Shown: positions 33,421-44,400 of the stretch, one piece after another | How positions within the stretch are numbered: position 1 is the first letter of the stretch | How the letters are laid out: each line of letters opens with the position of its first letter | Assembly (NCBI GenBank): GCA_948567375.1 | Contig: OX419758.1 | Coordinates: 57,789,001 to 57,853,000 of the forward strand | Direction of reading: 5' to 3' | Length of the DNA: 64,000 nt | DNA from: Lunularia cruciata | Taxonomy: Eukaryota > Streptophyta > Marchantiopsida > Lunulariales > Lunulariaceae | Program-made: the position numbers and the translations under genes | The notes under the pieces: model-generated | The model's database searches: none | Seen by the model: the letters and a program-made list of their open reading frames with translations, nothing else | What the model was told of the DNA's origin: nothing

Positions 33421-36400
33421 ATAGTATTTCCCTAAAGATCCCACTAAACAAAAAATTCCCTTCTTGTATCCAATAAGACAACACCATGTGTAAACCGCAC
33501 TTGCTCAAAGGCCGGTCTAGCTGGTAACTCCTCCAATCTAACCATTGTTTCCTGCTACAAACCACCAATTGTTGAGTGAATCCCATGCTCCTCAATCAAG
33601 TCAACTCCACTATCAACCACCTCTTCTCAATTAGTTGGGACCACATCATCTCTACTCTCACAAAGCATGGAAGCCAATTGGAACACTAGGAATGGGTCAA
33701 CTCCCCATGTACATATGTCATAGGCTGAAAATAAAGGATAGCACATAATCAGTTGAGCCGCCCCCAAGATCGTGCTAGACTCAGTCTATGTAGTAGTAGG
33801 TGGCTAACTAGTAGGTAGTCCATCAGGTATCCCATCACCACCTACCACACCTACACTAAGATGTCTAAGAGCCATGGATGATATCTATAGAGCCTGAGCA
33901 TGAAAGATTGAGGAAGTCTGACTTGTTTCCCAACCTCTCCTCTCTATTGGTCCAACTCCACTAATAGTCCTCTAGGCTCTGGAGCAAGTACTGCACTCCT
34001 AGTCACTACAACGGAGGCATCTACCTGTGTTGCTCCAGACATGAAATCCAAGGCATCTCTATCACCAACATATGAGGTGGAAGGCTAAGCACCCAAATCT
34101 GATCTTCTCTAAGCTATAATCATGCTAGCCAATCTCTACTCAACATGAGTAGTCATGGTTGTATCAGAAGTAAGGGCAAGTACTTCACCTCTACTAGGTC
34201 TGGATCCTCTATCACCACCTCTAGCACCTTATCCTCCATGACCTTACTCCTCTACCACCTGCCATAATAGCCCTACCACTCTATAACTCTGGGTGTAGCT
34301 CAAAGCACTATACACTAGTGTGACCAAATCTGTGACAACGCCACATTACCTTTATGTTGGCTATGATGCACCAAAGGTATCAGATCCACTGCCTTGAGGA
34401 CACTCTCTTTTGCAGTGAAGTCCACCACAAGTCCAACAAGCAACACCACTACTCAATGGTTGTTATTGACCCAAAAATGAAGGTAAGGGTCTAACTACAA
34501 TAGCCTTCCACTTGCTCCATTGGACCTAGGCTATCCACCTTGTCCTCAAAAACAAACTAGGCATGGTGCATTGTACTACACTCTAGAAGAAGTCATAGTT
34601 GTAGATGAGGTCTCCCTACCAAATCCTGATGTCACCACTCCTTCTTCCACCATGTTGAGCTCAATATGCTCAGCAAAACCAAAGACCATTGCCAAAGTGG
34701 GCAAAGTAGCCTATAACAACGTACCATCATGAACTCTATGTTGCAACTCCCTGTCCAATATCTTGTACCAAAATTGGATTGCCTGGGCCTTAGTAACTCC
34801 CCAAGTGAAACTGATCAACAGTCTCATTCTAGTGTATGCCTCACGTGGGCTCTCTCAAGCCTACCGTTGGAGCTCCTGCAAGCTTCTTAGCTTGTTAGTC
34901 CGCACTCCTTGGTAGTTTTGCCTCAAACACTAGAAGGATTCCACCATGAGATTAAACCCCGGTACTACATCACCTCTTGTAGCGGTACCACCACTCATAG
35001 TAGCACTATCTCTAGCTAGTGCACCTCCACTAGCTCCACCAACACTACTTGAGCTAGAACTTGTAGGTACTGCCAATGTTTACCTAACAACCAAGCATGA
35101 AGTGATGGAGATATAGTTTGGAGACCAATACTATCTCCATAACTCAATCTCCTCCAAGTGAGCTCTCCTAAACTCATCGTAGTCATCCATTGGTGGTAAA
35201 ATAATCCTTTCTATGCCATGAAAGGTGTGGACAAAGTCGGGTTCTGCATGTGTTGCAATTCACACCAACTATTGAACTCTTAGATGAAGTCATCCAATGG
35301 TACCCACTTACCATAGTAATGCCTAGGGCCTTTAGAGGTTCCATAAATCTTGTCTATGTCCTACAATAATGGTGTAGACACACTAAGTGCACTCTCAATT
35401 GAATCAGCTCTTGTGTCAAACTCCAACTCAAAGTCAATCTCCTCCCTCATTGGGACCAGGGATACAAGCTAATATCAAGTGCCACTCCGAGTAACCCTTT
35501 GCATATTGCAATGCTATCTCCTCCAAAATCCCCAAAGAACTCCATTGTGACAAAGTAACCAAGAATTGCAACCCGTAGTTGTAACCTCAAAAAGTACCCC
35601 ACCAAGTGCTAACACCACCAACTAATGTAGTTCTAACTACAAAAACTACACTAGGAGAAAGAGCAACCTATAACCTACCATCACAACATGCACTCTCACA
35701 ATCTACAGATCATCACTTCTTACCTCACTGGAGAGAAACAAAGGTAGTCTGATTGGTCATCACTCCAGCCTCACTATTGAGAGCACACTAGAGTAGCAAT
35801 GCTCAAATTCAAGGCACCTCACACAAACATGGTGCACAAATAGGAAATAGTGAATGAAGGGTTACAATTACAAGAAATCTAAACAAAAACCAACCATCTC
35901 ATAAAACAACACTAGAATAATTGTGCCTCCATTTGGCATTTGACATAAAAGGAGTTCATATCTACGTCCTAAGCTACTAGGATCACCAAGAATGGGTTCA
36001 AGTTGCCTCTCTTTGCCAAACTGTAAGTGTATAAATAATAGTGGAATAATCACTAGGACAACAAGTGAGGGTGGACCAGTTAGCTAGAGTACCAATCTAG
36101 GAACCAGAGATCTAAAGGTCAAACTTTTTTGCTCACAATCTAGTAGGATGGGTAAATTTTGACAAACAATGACCAAGATTTACTCTAAACTAGCTAGCCT
36201 CATGTCAGCAAGCCAGGCCTTTATAGCCTCTCATAGCACATAGTACTATGCCTCAAAGCCTTGAAAATCCAAAATTCAGCCAAATGAGGCTTTTCTTCTT
36301 GCCACTTTGAACACTCTCCAAACTTGGCAAAACTCCTCCAACTCAAGTGAAACTCCTCCAAATTTGGCCAAAATCTAATGTAAACTCCAACAAAAGTTGG

Positions 36401-36763
36401 CCGACCGCCAAATCCTCTATTAACTCTTCACTCAAGCCAAATTGGAAAAATGGGTTTCTCCTAATCACAAATTCACAAAGGTCGGTTCCCAAATCCACCT
36501 TCAATTTCACTTTTTGAGCCCAACTCGCAACAAATTGATCATGCTTTCACCTCCTAAGCTCAATATCACAACTACCGCTTGAAAATTGCTTCTCTTTGCT
36601 CAAAATTTGGCCAGCACTTATGCACATTGTTTGTCTCATTTCCATCAATCAAATGAGCTTCTACACAATAGGGAAAACTTGAACTCCAATAAAGCTACCA
36701 ACAATCAACGAGTCTTGGAGATACCACTAACACTCTCAATTCTTGCACCCAATTTATTCCTTA
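33421..36763 (-). pseudogene. G7 gag and leader
   Basis: No frame longer than about 75 codons survives. Near 34270-34420 the minus strand shows a decayed double zinc knuckle (CWRCHRFGHTSV, preceded by a KREC-type knuckle) matching 1610-1740. The region 35500-36763 would be gag start and leader; I see no clear primer site there. Confidence 0.55.
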
Positions 36764-37502
36764 CCTCCCTTCTTGGATCTAATCAGTTTGGTAAGACAAC
36801 CCAACTCACACTCAATTAGATCAGTTCTTGATTTGTCATTCTATAATATACCAACAATTGTGCACTAATCACAGTCCAGCCACACCTACTCTAGCTAAGA
36901 GAATCCAAGTGATGCTCACCGGCCTCTGTCCATCATAGCCAAGAACTCAAAGGCTCAACATCATAGAAGTGAGATCTCTAGAGTTGAACTTTGAAAGTAT
37001 ACCTCTTCAACTTGAGCTAGGTCTCAAACTCTAATGTCTCAAACCCTCCCTTCTTGGATGTCATCAGTTTGGTAAGATAACTCAACTCACACTCAATTAG
37101 ATCAGTTCTTGATTTTTCACTCTATAATATACCAACAATTGTGCACTAATCACAGTCCAGCCACACCCACTGTCGCTAAGAGAATCCAAGTGACGCTCAC
37201 CAACCTCTATCCACCATAGCCAAGAACTTGAAGGCCCAACATCATAGAAGTGAGCTCTCTGGAGTTGCACTTTGAAAGTATACCTCCTCAACTTGAGCTA
37301 GGTCTCAAACCCTAATGGTCTCACTGACGGTACACCCACCGGTGTACAGTTATGGTGGGCCTTACCATGAAATCAGTATCCCGGACACAAAATCTGACAG
37401 TTGGAAAGTAGTCTACAAGTAATTGCTAAAATATGTCTAACCACTATCATTGCAACTCCAATGTCTAAGCAATCTAGATGTGATACTACAAATGGCATGA
37501 CA
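36764..37502 (-). repeat. G7 5' LTR, rearranged
   Basis: In element direction it begins TGTCATGCCATTTGTAG at 37502. A unit of 281 bp is present twice in tandem (36764-37044 and 37045-about 37320). The last about 130 bp of the LTR, seen in the other two copies, are missing. Confidence 0.75.
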
Positions 37503-38308
37503 AAGGCAAGAAGAAACTTGTAGATGCATTCACTTGAATACCAATAGCAAACAATTTGGTGGTGGAAATCAAGATTAACCTTGAATTTTGGCCCATAATT
37601 CTTGTTGTTACAAAAACTGGTCCATAGATTGTAGGTGCTCAATCACCTAAAGGCATCACCAACACCTAAGGACTCACCTTCCATGATAGCAAGTTGTGGA
37701 TCCCAGATGATATGGATCTAAGAACCACCATCCTAGCAAAATATCATAATTTTTCCATTGTAGGTCACGTTGGAATAGACAAGACCTTGGATTTAGTCAA
37801 ATGCCATTAATATTGTCCCAAGATGAGCAACAATGTGATGTAATATGTTTGAAGCTGCCTACATTGTCAACAAGGCATCTAATCAAGCTCCCACAAGACT
37901 CCTCCAACCTCTCTCCACTCCTACACAACATTGGGAACAAGTAAGTATGGATTTGGTTTGTGAATTGCCCAAGACCACCTTTGTGTTTGATTCTATCAAA
38001 GTCTTTGTTGAATGATTTAGAAAAATGATTCATATATGTCCTACCACCAAGGATGTGATTGCCCTGCAACTAGCTTAATTGTACTTAGATGTAGTCTTTT
38101 TCCATCATGCTTGTCTTGAGTGCTGATCACAAATAGAGGCACTCAATTCACTAGTTTGTTTTGGAGAACACTCTTTTGGTTCTTCAAAACCAAATTGGCT
38201 ATGTCCACCACTTACCATCCATAGACCAATGGACAAACAGAGAAGACAAATTGCACTATTGAAGACATGCTTTGGAGCTTTTCTTTGGATGAGCAAGACA
38301 TTTGGGAC
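37503..38308 (+). pseudogene. G8 integrase, first part
   Basis: Continues the EGK segment from 16193. Zinc-binding part near 37750-37890 (HNFSIVGHVG, CLHC), then the core with LITNRGTQFTS, where the second catalytic Asp is Asn (38132-38134), and NGQTEKTN with the Glu. Many stops. Cut by a solo LTR at 38308. Confidence 0.8.
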
Positions 38309-38998
38309 TATAACATCCATTTGTGCATGTGTGTGGTATTATGATATTTAGCTTAGTATTACAAACACTTGAGAGATATTTTTATATAAAGATAAAGGAT
38401 GGTTTTACATTAGTCATGATTAGCTAAAGTTATCTTATATCTAAGATAATGAGGACCTTAATTTAGAGGAAGTAGAAAATATGAGCACCACTATTTTGGA
38501 TTTTAGTGTTGACTTGGTATTATTCCTAGGTGTTTGGCTTTGAGTTTAGAGTTGAGAACTTTGGGGCCTGCAAGACTTTTTGTTTTGGATTCTTCTTTAG
38601 TCCAAGGATAGCCCATGTGATGGAATCCTTGACTTAGTGGTTGGGTCAAGATAAGATCATATGGTTAGTGGAATATGCCCATGTGGATGGATATTCCTTT
38701 ATAATTTTTGACTTTACTTGACTTTTAGCCTAGTAACTTGAGTTACTCCAGTAATTAGTAACTTTGGTGCGTAACTATTTCACAAGTATATAAATTAGGG
38801 GTGAGGAGGTACTCATCATCCTTCCATTTGCAACTATCTCTCTCTCATTGAGTTCTCTAGTGAGCAATGTCTTGAGTCTTGGAGTGTTAACCTTGGAGGA
38901 GTATGATAGAGTTGGGATTCCTTGCCTTCTTAGTCCATGGTGGGCTACCATAATAGCCATAAGAGGTTCATATTGAGTGAGAGACAGGCCGGCCCATA
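38309..38998 (+). mobile_element. solo LTR, G2/G4 family
   Basis: 690 bp, TATAACATCC...GGCCCATA (terminal bases decayed). The 4-bp duplication GGAC is perfect (38305-38308 and 38999-39002). Removing it restores the integrase order seen in G3. Confidence 0.95.
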
Positions 38999-39497
38999 GG
39001 ACACCTTACTCGCATTGGTGGAATTTGCTTACAACAATTTAGTAAATGCCTCCACACAAGTCACACCATTCTTCCTCATGTATAGAGAGCATCCTTTCAT
39101 CCCTTCAAGCTTGATGAAGGTCCGTCTAGTGGCTACTAAGGTTGACAATGTCAACACTTTGGTTTCTAGAATCCAATAGGGGATGGATCACACCAAGCAC
39201 AGGTTGCAGGTTGCCCAAAATTGGCAGAAGTAGTATGTAGATGCACACCGCCAACACATGGAGTTCAATATGAGAGATCAAGTTTGGCTGTCAACCACCA
39301 ACCTCAAGTTAGCTGGTCCTCATAAGCTCAGGCCTTGTTTTATTGGGCCTTTCTCCATCCTTTGTCACATTGGCGCCATGGCCTATCACCTCTACCACCA
39401 CATATGAAGATCCACCCGGTGTTTCATGTTTCCTTATATGCCGATATGCTCCCTGGCTGCCCCACTTCTCTTCCATCCAAGAAAGCTGACCTTGTCC
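38999..39497 (+). pseudogene. G8 integrase, second part
   Basis: Resumes with LVEFAYNN(L)VNASTQVTPFFLMY-type sequence and continues into the C-terminal GPF segment (FIGPFSIL near 39340). It is cut at 39497 by G4, 4 bases (GTCC) of which are repeated after G4 at 47277-47280. Confidence 0.8.
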
Positions 39498-40176
39498 TGT
39501 AACACCCATTTGTGCATGTGTGTGGTATTGTGATATTTAGCTTGGTATTACAAGTACTTAAGAGATATTATTTATATAGAGATAAAGGATGGTTCTATAT
39601 TAGTCATGGTTAGCTAAAGTTAGTCATAGCTAAGATAGATGGGACCTTACTTTAGAGGAAGTAGAAAAGATGAGCACCACTATTTTGGATTTTAGTGTGT
39701 TGACTTGGTATTATTCCTAGGTGTTTGGCTTTGGGGAAAGAGTTGAGAACTCTTGGGCCCGCAAGCCTTTTTGTTTTGGATTCTTCTTTAGTCCAAGGAT
39801 AGCCCATGTGAAGGAATCCTTGCTTTAGTGGTTGGGTCAAGATAAGGGGAATATGCCCATGTGAATGGATATTCCTTTCTACTTTTTGACTTTACTTGAC
39901 TTTTAGTCTAGTAACTTGAGTTACTACGGTAATTAGTAACTTTGGTACGTAACTATTTCACAAGTATATAAACAAGGAGTGAGGAGGTACTCATCATCCT
40001 TTCATTTGCAACTATCTCTCTCTCATTGAGTTCTCTAGTGAGCAATGTCTTGAGTCTTGGAGTGTTAGCCTTGGAGGAGTATGATGGAGTTGGGGTTCCT
40101 TGCCTTTTTAGTCCATGGTGCGCTACCATAATAGCCATCAGAGGTTCATCCTGAGTGAGAGACAGGCCGGCTCACA
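39498..40176 (+). repeat. G4 5' LTR
   Basis: TGTAACACCC...GGCTCACA. TATA box TATATA at 39965-39970. Short frames inside it repeat in every LTR copy and are not genes. Confidence 0.95.
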
Positions 40177-40180
40177 TTTT

Positions 40181-40198
40181 TGGTTCCGTTGCCGGGAC
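40181..40198 (+). promoter_or_regulatory. G4 primer binding site
   Basis: TGGTTCCGTTGCCGGGAC, four bases after the LTR. It matches the complement of the plant Asp-tRNA 3' end (TGGCGCCGTTGCCGGGGA) except at two bases after TGG and near the end. Athila-type elements commonly use this tRNA. Confidence 0.65.
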
Positions 40199-40217
40199 CT
40201 CTCTAGAAGGCAAGATA

Positions 40218-40388
40218 ATGTTCCGCGTCCAATTCTACATTAGGCAGAAGGAGGCTATGAGAGCTCACTTGGAGAGAACATTAGGAGAGGAGAGGGCTGA
40301 ACTTATGTTAGAGAACCAAGATCCATTTGTATACCCTGTAGTTCATTATGATGTCTTTGAGGTGATTTTGTACATCTTGTACACATGA
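40218..40388 (+). CDS. G4 leader small protein, 56 aa
   Basis: First ATG after the primer site. The 56-residue product starts MFRVQFYIRQKEAMRAHLE and is amphipathic and charged, with no recognised domain. The same frame is present in G2 (from 7844) but stopped by TGA. Whether it is translated is unknown; it may be a chance frame in a conserved leader. Confidence 0.35.
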   Translation: MFRVQFYIRQKEAMRAHLERTLGEERAELMLENQDPFVYPVVHYDVFEVILYILYT

Positions 40389-41036
40389 GAGGAATTGGAG
40401 AGATTGTGTGAGGTGGATTGCAGATTTTGGGGATTAAGGTGATTTTGGGCAAAATCTCAAGTTTGAGATCTGGACTTGAGATTTCTACACATGATAGCTT
40501 GGGTTATCTTTCAGTTAGCACACTTGAAATTATTGAGAGAGCTTCTATGCGCACTGGGCTAGAATTTTTGAAAGTTGATAGGGTAAAGTGCTCCCGCAAC
40601 TGCATGCTCTCTGGAAAATTGTACAGAGTCTGCCATTTCTTCAATTTTTAGTGAATTGTCCTGAAAATTTCCAAGAAAATTCAGTGCATTGTATCCTACC
40701 TGGTGCCACAAAAATTAGAGAGAGATCATTTTTGCGCAGTGCGTTATGAGTTTTTGAAGTGAGGGGGGTGGTTTTCAGACCAAATCTGAAATATGGGTGC
40801 TGAATAGAAAGGTGTCTAGGCCAAATGGCTCGATGAAAAGATCTAAAATTTTGCAGGGAGGGACGCCCTAGAGTTGTGATCAAGTGTGGAAAATTTCAGA
40901 GGACTGTGACATATTCGTTGGGAGATTTGAGTGACATTGTGAGGAAGGGTCAATTCTGCAGAGTGGAGATCTCATGCATGAGAAGTTTGAGATCAACAAA
41001 AAGCATGTTTGAGTGTTTAGATTCATCTTTGGGAAC

Positions 41037-41510
41037 ATGGAGGGTCATCAAGAGTGGAAATTGAGATTATGCAAGGTTCCCCAAGGGTTTGAGGTGATTG
41101 TAGGGGTGGATTTGAGGAAAAGAGAGTTTACAATAGAATTTGAAGAGAGTGTTGAGAGGATCCAAAAACCTACACCACTTGGAGGAAAGAGTGAGTCTAA
41201 GTGCTTTCTATGTGGAGAGAAGGGACATAAGGCAAGTTCATGTCCATTAACCTTTGAGAGCAAGAGATTGAGGGAAAGGAGAGGCTTACTTGACTTGGGT
41301 TTGCATGTTAGACCTTCTTCACCAAGATTGGGAGGGAGAAGATCTAAGACCAAGGAGTTGTGTGAGGTTTGTGGAGTTGAAGGACTTCCAAAAGGACATG
41401 AGTGTAGTGGAGTAAAAGCACTTTTGGAAACTTTGGTGAAGGATCTTGGAGAGAGTCTTAGTACAGCTACAAAAATACTACCACCTTCATCAGCTAGTTC
41501 TCAAGATTAG
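41037..41510 (+). CDS. G4 leader zinc-knuckle protein
   Basis: 157-codon frame ahead of gag, from the ATG at 41037 to the TAG at 41508-41510, ending 235 bases before the gag ATG. It has a retroviral-type knuckle CFLCGEKGHKASSC (C-x2-C-x4-H-x4-C) and a second cluster CEVCGVEGLPKGHEC. The N-terminal part (VIVGVDLRKREFTIEFEE) has no domain I recognise. Gag has its own, different knuckle. The frame may begin further upstream, since an ATG at 41004 lies one base out of frame. G2 keeps the frame with damaged ligands. Role unknown; nucleic-acid binding is inferred. Confidence 0.6.
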   Translation: MEGHQEWKLRLCKVPQGFEVIVGVDLRKREFTIEFEESVERIQKPTPLGGKSESKCFLCGEKGHKASSCPLTFESKRLRERRGLLDLGLHVRPSSPRLGGRRSKTKELCEVCGVEGLPKGHECSGVKALLETLVKDLGESLSTATKILPPSSASSQD

Positions 41511-41745
41511 TGATGGAGATAATCTTTCAACTTATGGATAAACTATCCATGAGAGTTAGATTAATATGCACTCTAGGATTTGATGTTGCTATAGAAATCT
41601 TGGAGCAACCTGAACCTTTTGTGTTCCCTAGAGTGGATTATTCTCAGATGGTGTTAGTCATGTATATACTCTATTAGTAATAGAGTGAGAGAAAAGAAAA
41701 GAGAAAAAAAAAATTAAGAGAAAAGAAAGATAGTGAGGGGTTAAG

Positions 41746-44400
41746 ATGGGGAAACTTCCGGTTTTCTTTGGCAAGGATGGAGAAGATGTGGAGGCCTTTG
41801 TGAGAGACTTCAAGAGAGCTTGCATAGGAAACAATGAGAGGAGGAAGAATGAGTGGGCCTCATTATTACCAGATTTCTTTGAGGATGCAGCACTTACATG
41901 GTATGAGTCAGAATACCAAAAGAGAGAGAGGAGAGAGGGGGAAGAGGAGTCTTGGGAGACTTTGACTTCAGCACTCATTGAGAACTTTCTTCCTGATGAG
42001 AGTTATGAGAGATTGATGAGTGAGGTTACATTTCTCAAGCAAGGAGATGGAGAGAAAGTGAGGGTCTATGTGGAAAGAGTGGAAAAGTTGGAGTCCAGAT
42101 TTCGCATAGTGTTGAGGAAGGGTGGGGATGATGTGGAGACTACAATGATTGGCATAGGGGCCATGCTCACCAAGAATTTTGTGGGAGGATTGAGACCACA
42201 AATTAGAAGCAAGGTGAGATATGAGAAACCTTCTTCCAAGGTTGAAGCTATCAAGATCGCAATTCGTATGGAGGAGAGTTTGGAAGGGGATGAGAGTGAT
42301 TTGGTGGTGAAGGAGGTTGTGCATCCTCCTCAAGGCTACAAGTATGGTGGAACTTCTGATACTTTGGTGACAAGGGTTGCACCACAAGTAGTAGTTGCTC
42401 CAATTCTTGCACCTCCACCAAAAGATCCACTCCAAACCATCACAGAACAACTTGCGGATCTCAAGATCAATGTGGTGCAACTATGGGAGAAGAGAGAGGT
42501 GGATCAGAATGTAGGGAGAGGACCTAGGAGTTATGGAAACTATCCATATAGAGGAGGCCAACCAGCCAACAATTTCAATGATAGAAATTGTTTTGGTTGT
42601 GGAGGAAGAGGCCATATCCAAAGGAATTGCCCAAATTCCACTTACCATGGAGGAAGGGGTTATGAGGGAGCCAATAGAGGGAAAGAGGGAGGTAGTGAAA
42701 CCCAAGTGGCTCCTAATCCCAACAAAGGTAAGGGGATAGCATCCATAGATGTGGTTGAGAGCAAGTATGAGAAGGGAGAGTGCTCAAACTCCAAGGGTCT
42801 TAATTTGGAGCTTTTGGCACAAGAGAAGAAGAGAGCTCGTTTTGCAGAGGATGTTCACTCTTCTCAAGGATTTACTTCAAGCAAGGATACTCCTATGTCT
42901 ACTAGGAGCACTCGCACCTCAACACCATCAACAACAAAGACTCCAAGGAAGAAGTTGGGGATGGAGGACTTCTTGATCTCAAAGCAACAATGGAACTACA
43001 ATGTGTTGGAGGATGTTGGTAGTCACAAGGCTAACATCACAGTGGGCCAATTAATTGCTTTGAACCCTACCTTGAGAAAGGAGCTTAGAGGTGGTTTGAG
43101 TTCTACAAGGAGCAAAAAGAAGAAGAAGGCAAAAGTTCCAGTATCAATGGGGGTGGTGGATGCCAAGCCAGCACCATGGGAGGCTTGTGAATATGCCTCC
43201 AAGATTGATGTGAGAGTGAATGGTCACAACATCAAGGATGCATTGGTTGATGGAGGATCAGCAGTGAATGCCATGTCAGAAAGGTTGATGAAGAAGTTGG
43301 GTATGATACCCTCAAGACCTTCAACATTTGTGGTGAGCATGGCAAACAAGCAACAAGTTCGACCAGTAGGGGTGATGGATAAGGTGGTAGTTTCAGTTAT
43401 GGGAGTTCAAAATCTCATGACTTTCCAAGTCTTGAAGGATTCAAGCTATGACTTACTTCTTGGGAGGCCATGGTTGAGAGCAGCACGCACAACTGATCGA
43501 TGGCACAAAGGGTACTTGAGGATTGGGCCATCAAACCATAGAGTCACTGTTCCTGTGACTAACACCACCAACACTTCACATTCAGATACCCCATCTTCTA
43601 ATTATTGGGAATCAGATTCTGAAGAAGGAGCTTCAGGTGTGGACACAAGCATGGAAGAGGAGACTTCCACGGAGGAAGATGAATCTGAATCTGATTCAGA
43701 TGTGTATCCCTTGTGTGCTATGGATTTTGCACCTAAGCCAGAGGTTTTGAAGGACCCAGATAAATCACCATTGACACTTGAGGAGGTAGAGAGAAGGTTA
43801 TCTACCCTCAAGTATGGCCCAAATGTTACCAAGGAGGAGAAGGTGAGATTTGAGGAGATTTTCCGCAAGTTCATCCATGTGTTTGCTTTTAGTTACAAGG
43901 ATTTGAAGGAAGTCACCTTGGAGGAGCACAAGATAGAGGTGGAGTCACATGCAAGACCAATCCGCCAAAAGCAACGTCGCATTAGCCCACCAATATCTTT
44001 GGTTGTGAAGGAGGAGATTGATAAGCTCAAGGAGGCTGGATTTATCTTTGAGGTGGAGAATTCAGAATGGGTGTCTCCAATTGTCATTGTGAAGAAAAAG
44101 AATGGCAAGCTTCGGGTATGTGTGGATTACAAGAAGCTTAATGCTGTTACCAAGAAGGACTACTACCCATTGCCATTCATTGATGAGATCTTGGAGGAGG
44201 TTGCAGGTCATGAGAGGTACAGTTTTGGAGATGGTTATAGTGGATATAACCAAATAAAGATTGCACCAGAGCATCAACAACTCACCACATTCACCACACC
44301 TTGGGGAACTTACGCTTTCAAGGTCATGCCTTTTGGGCTTTGCAATGCTCCAGCCACATTCCAACGGTTTCATTGGGAAATTTGTGAGAGATTTCATTGA
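41746..44400 (+). CDS. G4 gag-protease-RT polyprotein, 5' part
   Basis: 884 codons from the ATG in AAGATGGGGAAAC. Capsid-like region about 1-200, zinc knuckle CFGCGGRGHIQRNC at about 282-295, protease active site DGGS with Asp at 502 (43249-43251) and LLLGRPWLRA at the fold end, then an acidic stretch, then RT with SPIVIVKKKNGK, DYKKLNAVTKKDYYPLPFID, GYSGYNQI and PFGLCNAPATFQR. Gag and pol share one frame, so no frameshift is needed between them. The frame ends early, just after a 23-bp deletion at about 44368. Confidence 0.9.
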   Translation: MGKLPVFFGKDGEDVEAFVRDFKRACIGNNERRKNEWASLLPDFFEDAALTWYESEYQKRERREGEEESWETLTSALIENFLPDESYERLMSEVTFLKQGDGEKVRVYVERVEKLESRFRIVLRKGGDDVETTMIGIGAMLTKNFVGGLRPQIRSKVRYEKPSSKVEAIKIAIRMEESLEGDESDLVVKEVVHPPQGYKYGGTSDTLVTRVAPQVVVAPILAPPPKDPLQTITEQLADLKINVVQLWEKREVDQNVGRGPRSYGNYPYRGGQPANNFNDRNCFGCGGRGHIQRNCPNSTYHGGRGYEGANRGKEGGSETQVAPNPNKGKGIASIDVVESKYEKGECSNSKGLNLELLAQEKKRARFAEDVHSSQGFTSSKDTPMSTRSTRTSTPSTTKTPRKKLGMEDFLISKQQWNYNVLEDVGSHKANITVGQLIALNPTLRKELRGGLSSTRSKKKKKAKVPVSMGVVDAKPAPWEACEYASKIDVRVNGHNIKDALVDGGSAVNAMSERLMKKLGMIPSRPSTFVVSMANKQQVRPVGVMDKVVVSVMGVQNLMTFQVLKDSSYDLLLGRPWLRAARTTDRWHKGYLRIGPSNHRVTVPVTNTTNTSHSDTPSSNYWESDSEEGASGVDTSMEEETSTEEDESESDSDVYPLCAMDFAPKPEVLKDPDKSPLTLEEVERRLSTLKYGPNVTKEEKVRFEEIFRKFIHVFAFSYKDLKEVTLEEHKIEVESHARPIRQKQRRISPPISLVVKEEIDKLKEAGFIFEVENSEWVSPIVIVKKKNGKLRVCVDYKKLNAVTKKDYYPLPFIDEILEEVAGHERYSFGDGYSGYNQIKIAPEHQQLTTFTTPWGTYAFKVMPFGLCNAPATFQRFHWEICERFH

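Larger units (their letters stand above)
16194..37502 (-). mobile_element. G7, gypsy element with PHD-like integrase tail
   Basis: Minus-strand LTR element whose own sequence is about 10.0 kb once three later insertions are set aside. Both outer edges are TG...CA LTRs, and the 4 bases AAGG flank both sides (16190-16193 and 37503-37506), so the boundary is well supported. Order in element direction: LTR, gag with two zinc knuckles, protease, long linker, RT, RNase H, integrase, PHD-like zinc motif, LTR. All frames are decayed. No chromodomain is present. Confidence 0.85.

Noticed and set aside
39652-39840. 62-codon frame repeated at 7267, 14257, 17364, 39652 and 46752
   Set aside because: It lies inside the LTR, on the strand opposite to the element, and repeats only because the LTR repeats. 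The same holds for the 61-codon frame at 14570, 17053, 38775, 39953 and 47053.
41968-42480. 170-codon minus-strand frame
   Set aside because: Shadow of the G4 gag. The equivalent in G2 is only partly open, and it has no domain.
44261-44400. Programmed frameshift between the two G4 pol frames
   Set aside because: The shift coincides with a 23-bp gap relative to G2 in the middle of RT, not at a gag-pol border, and removes conserved residues.
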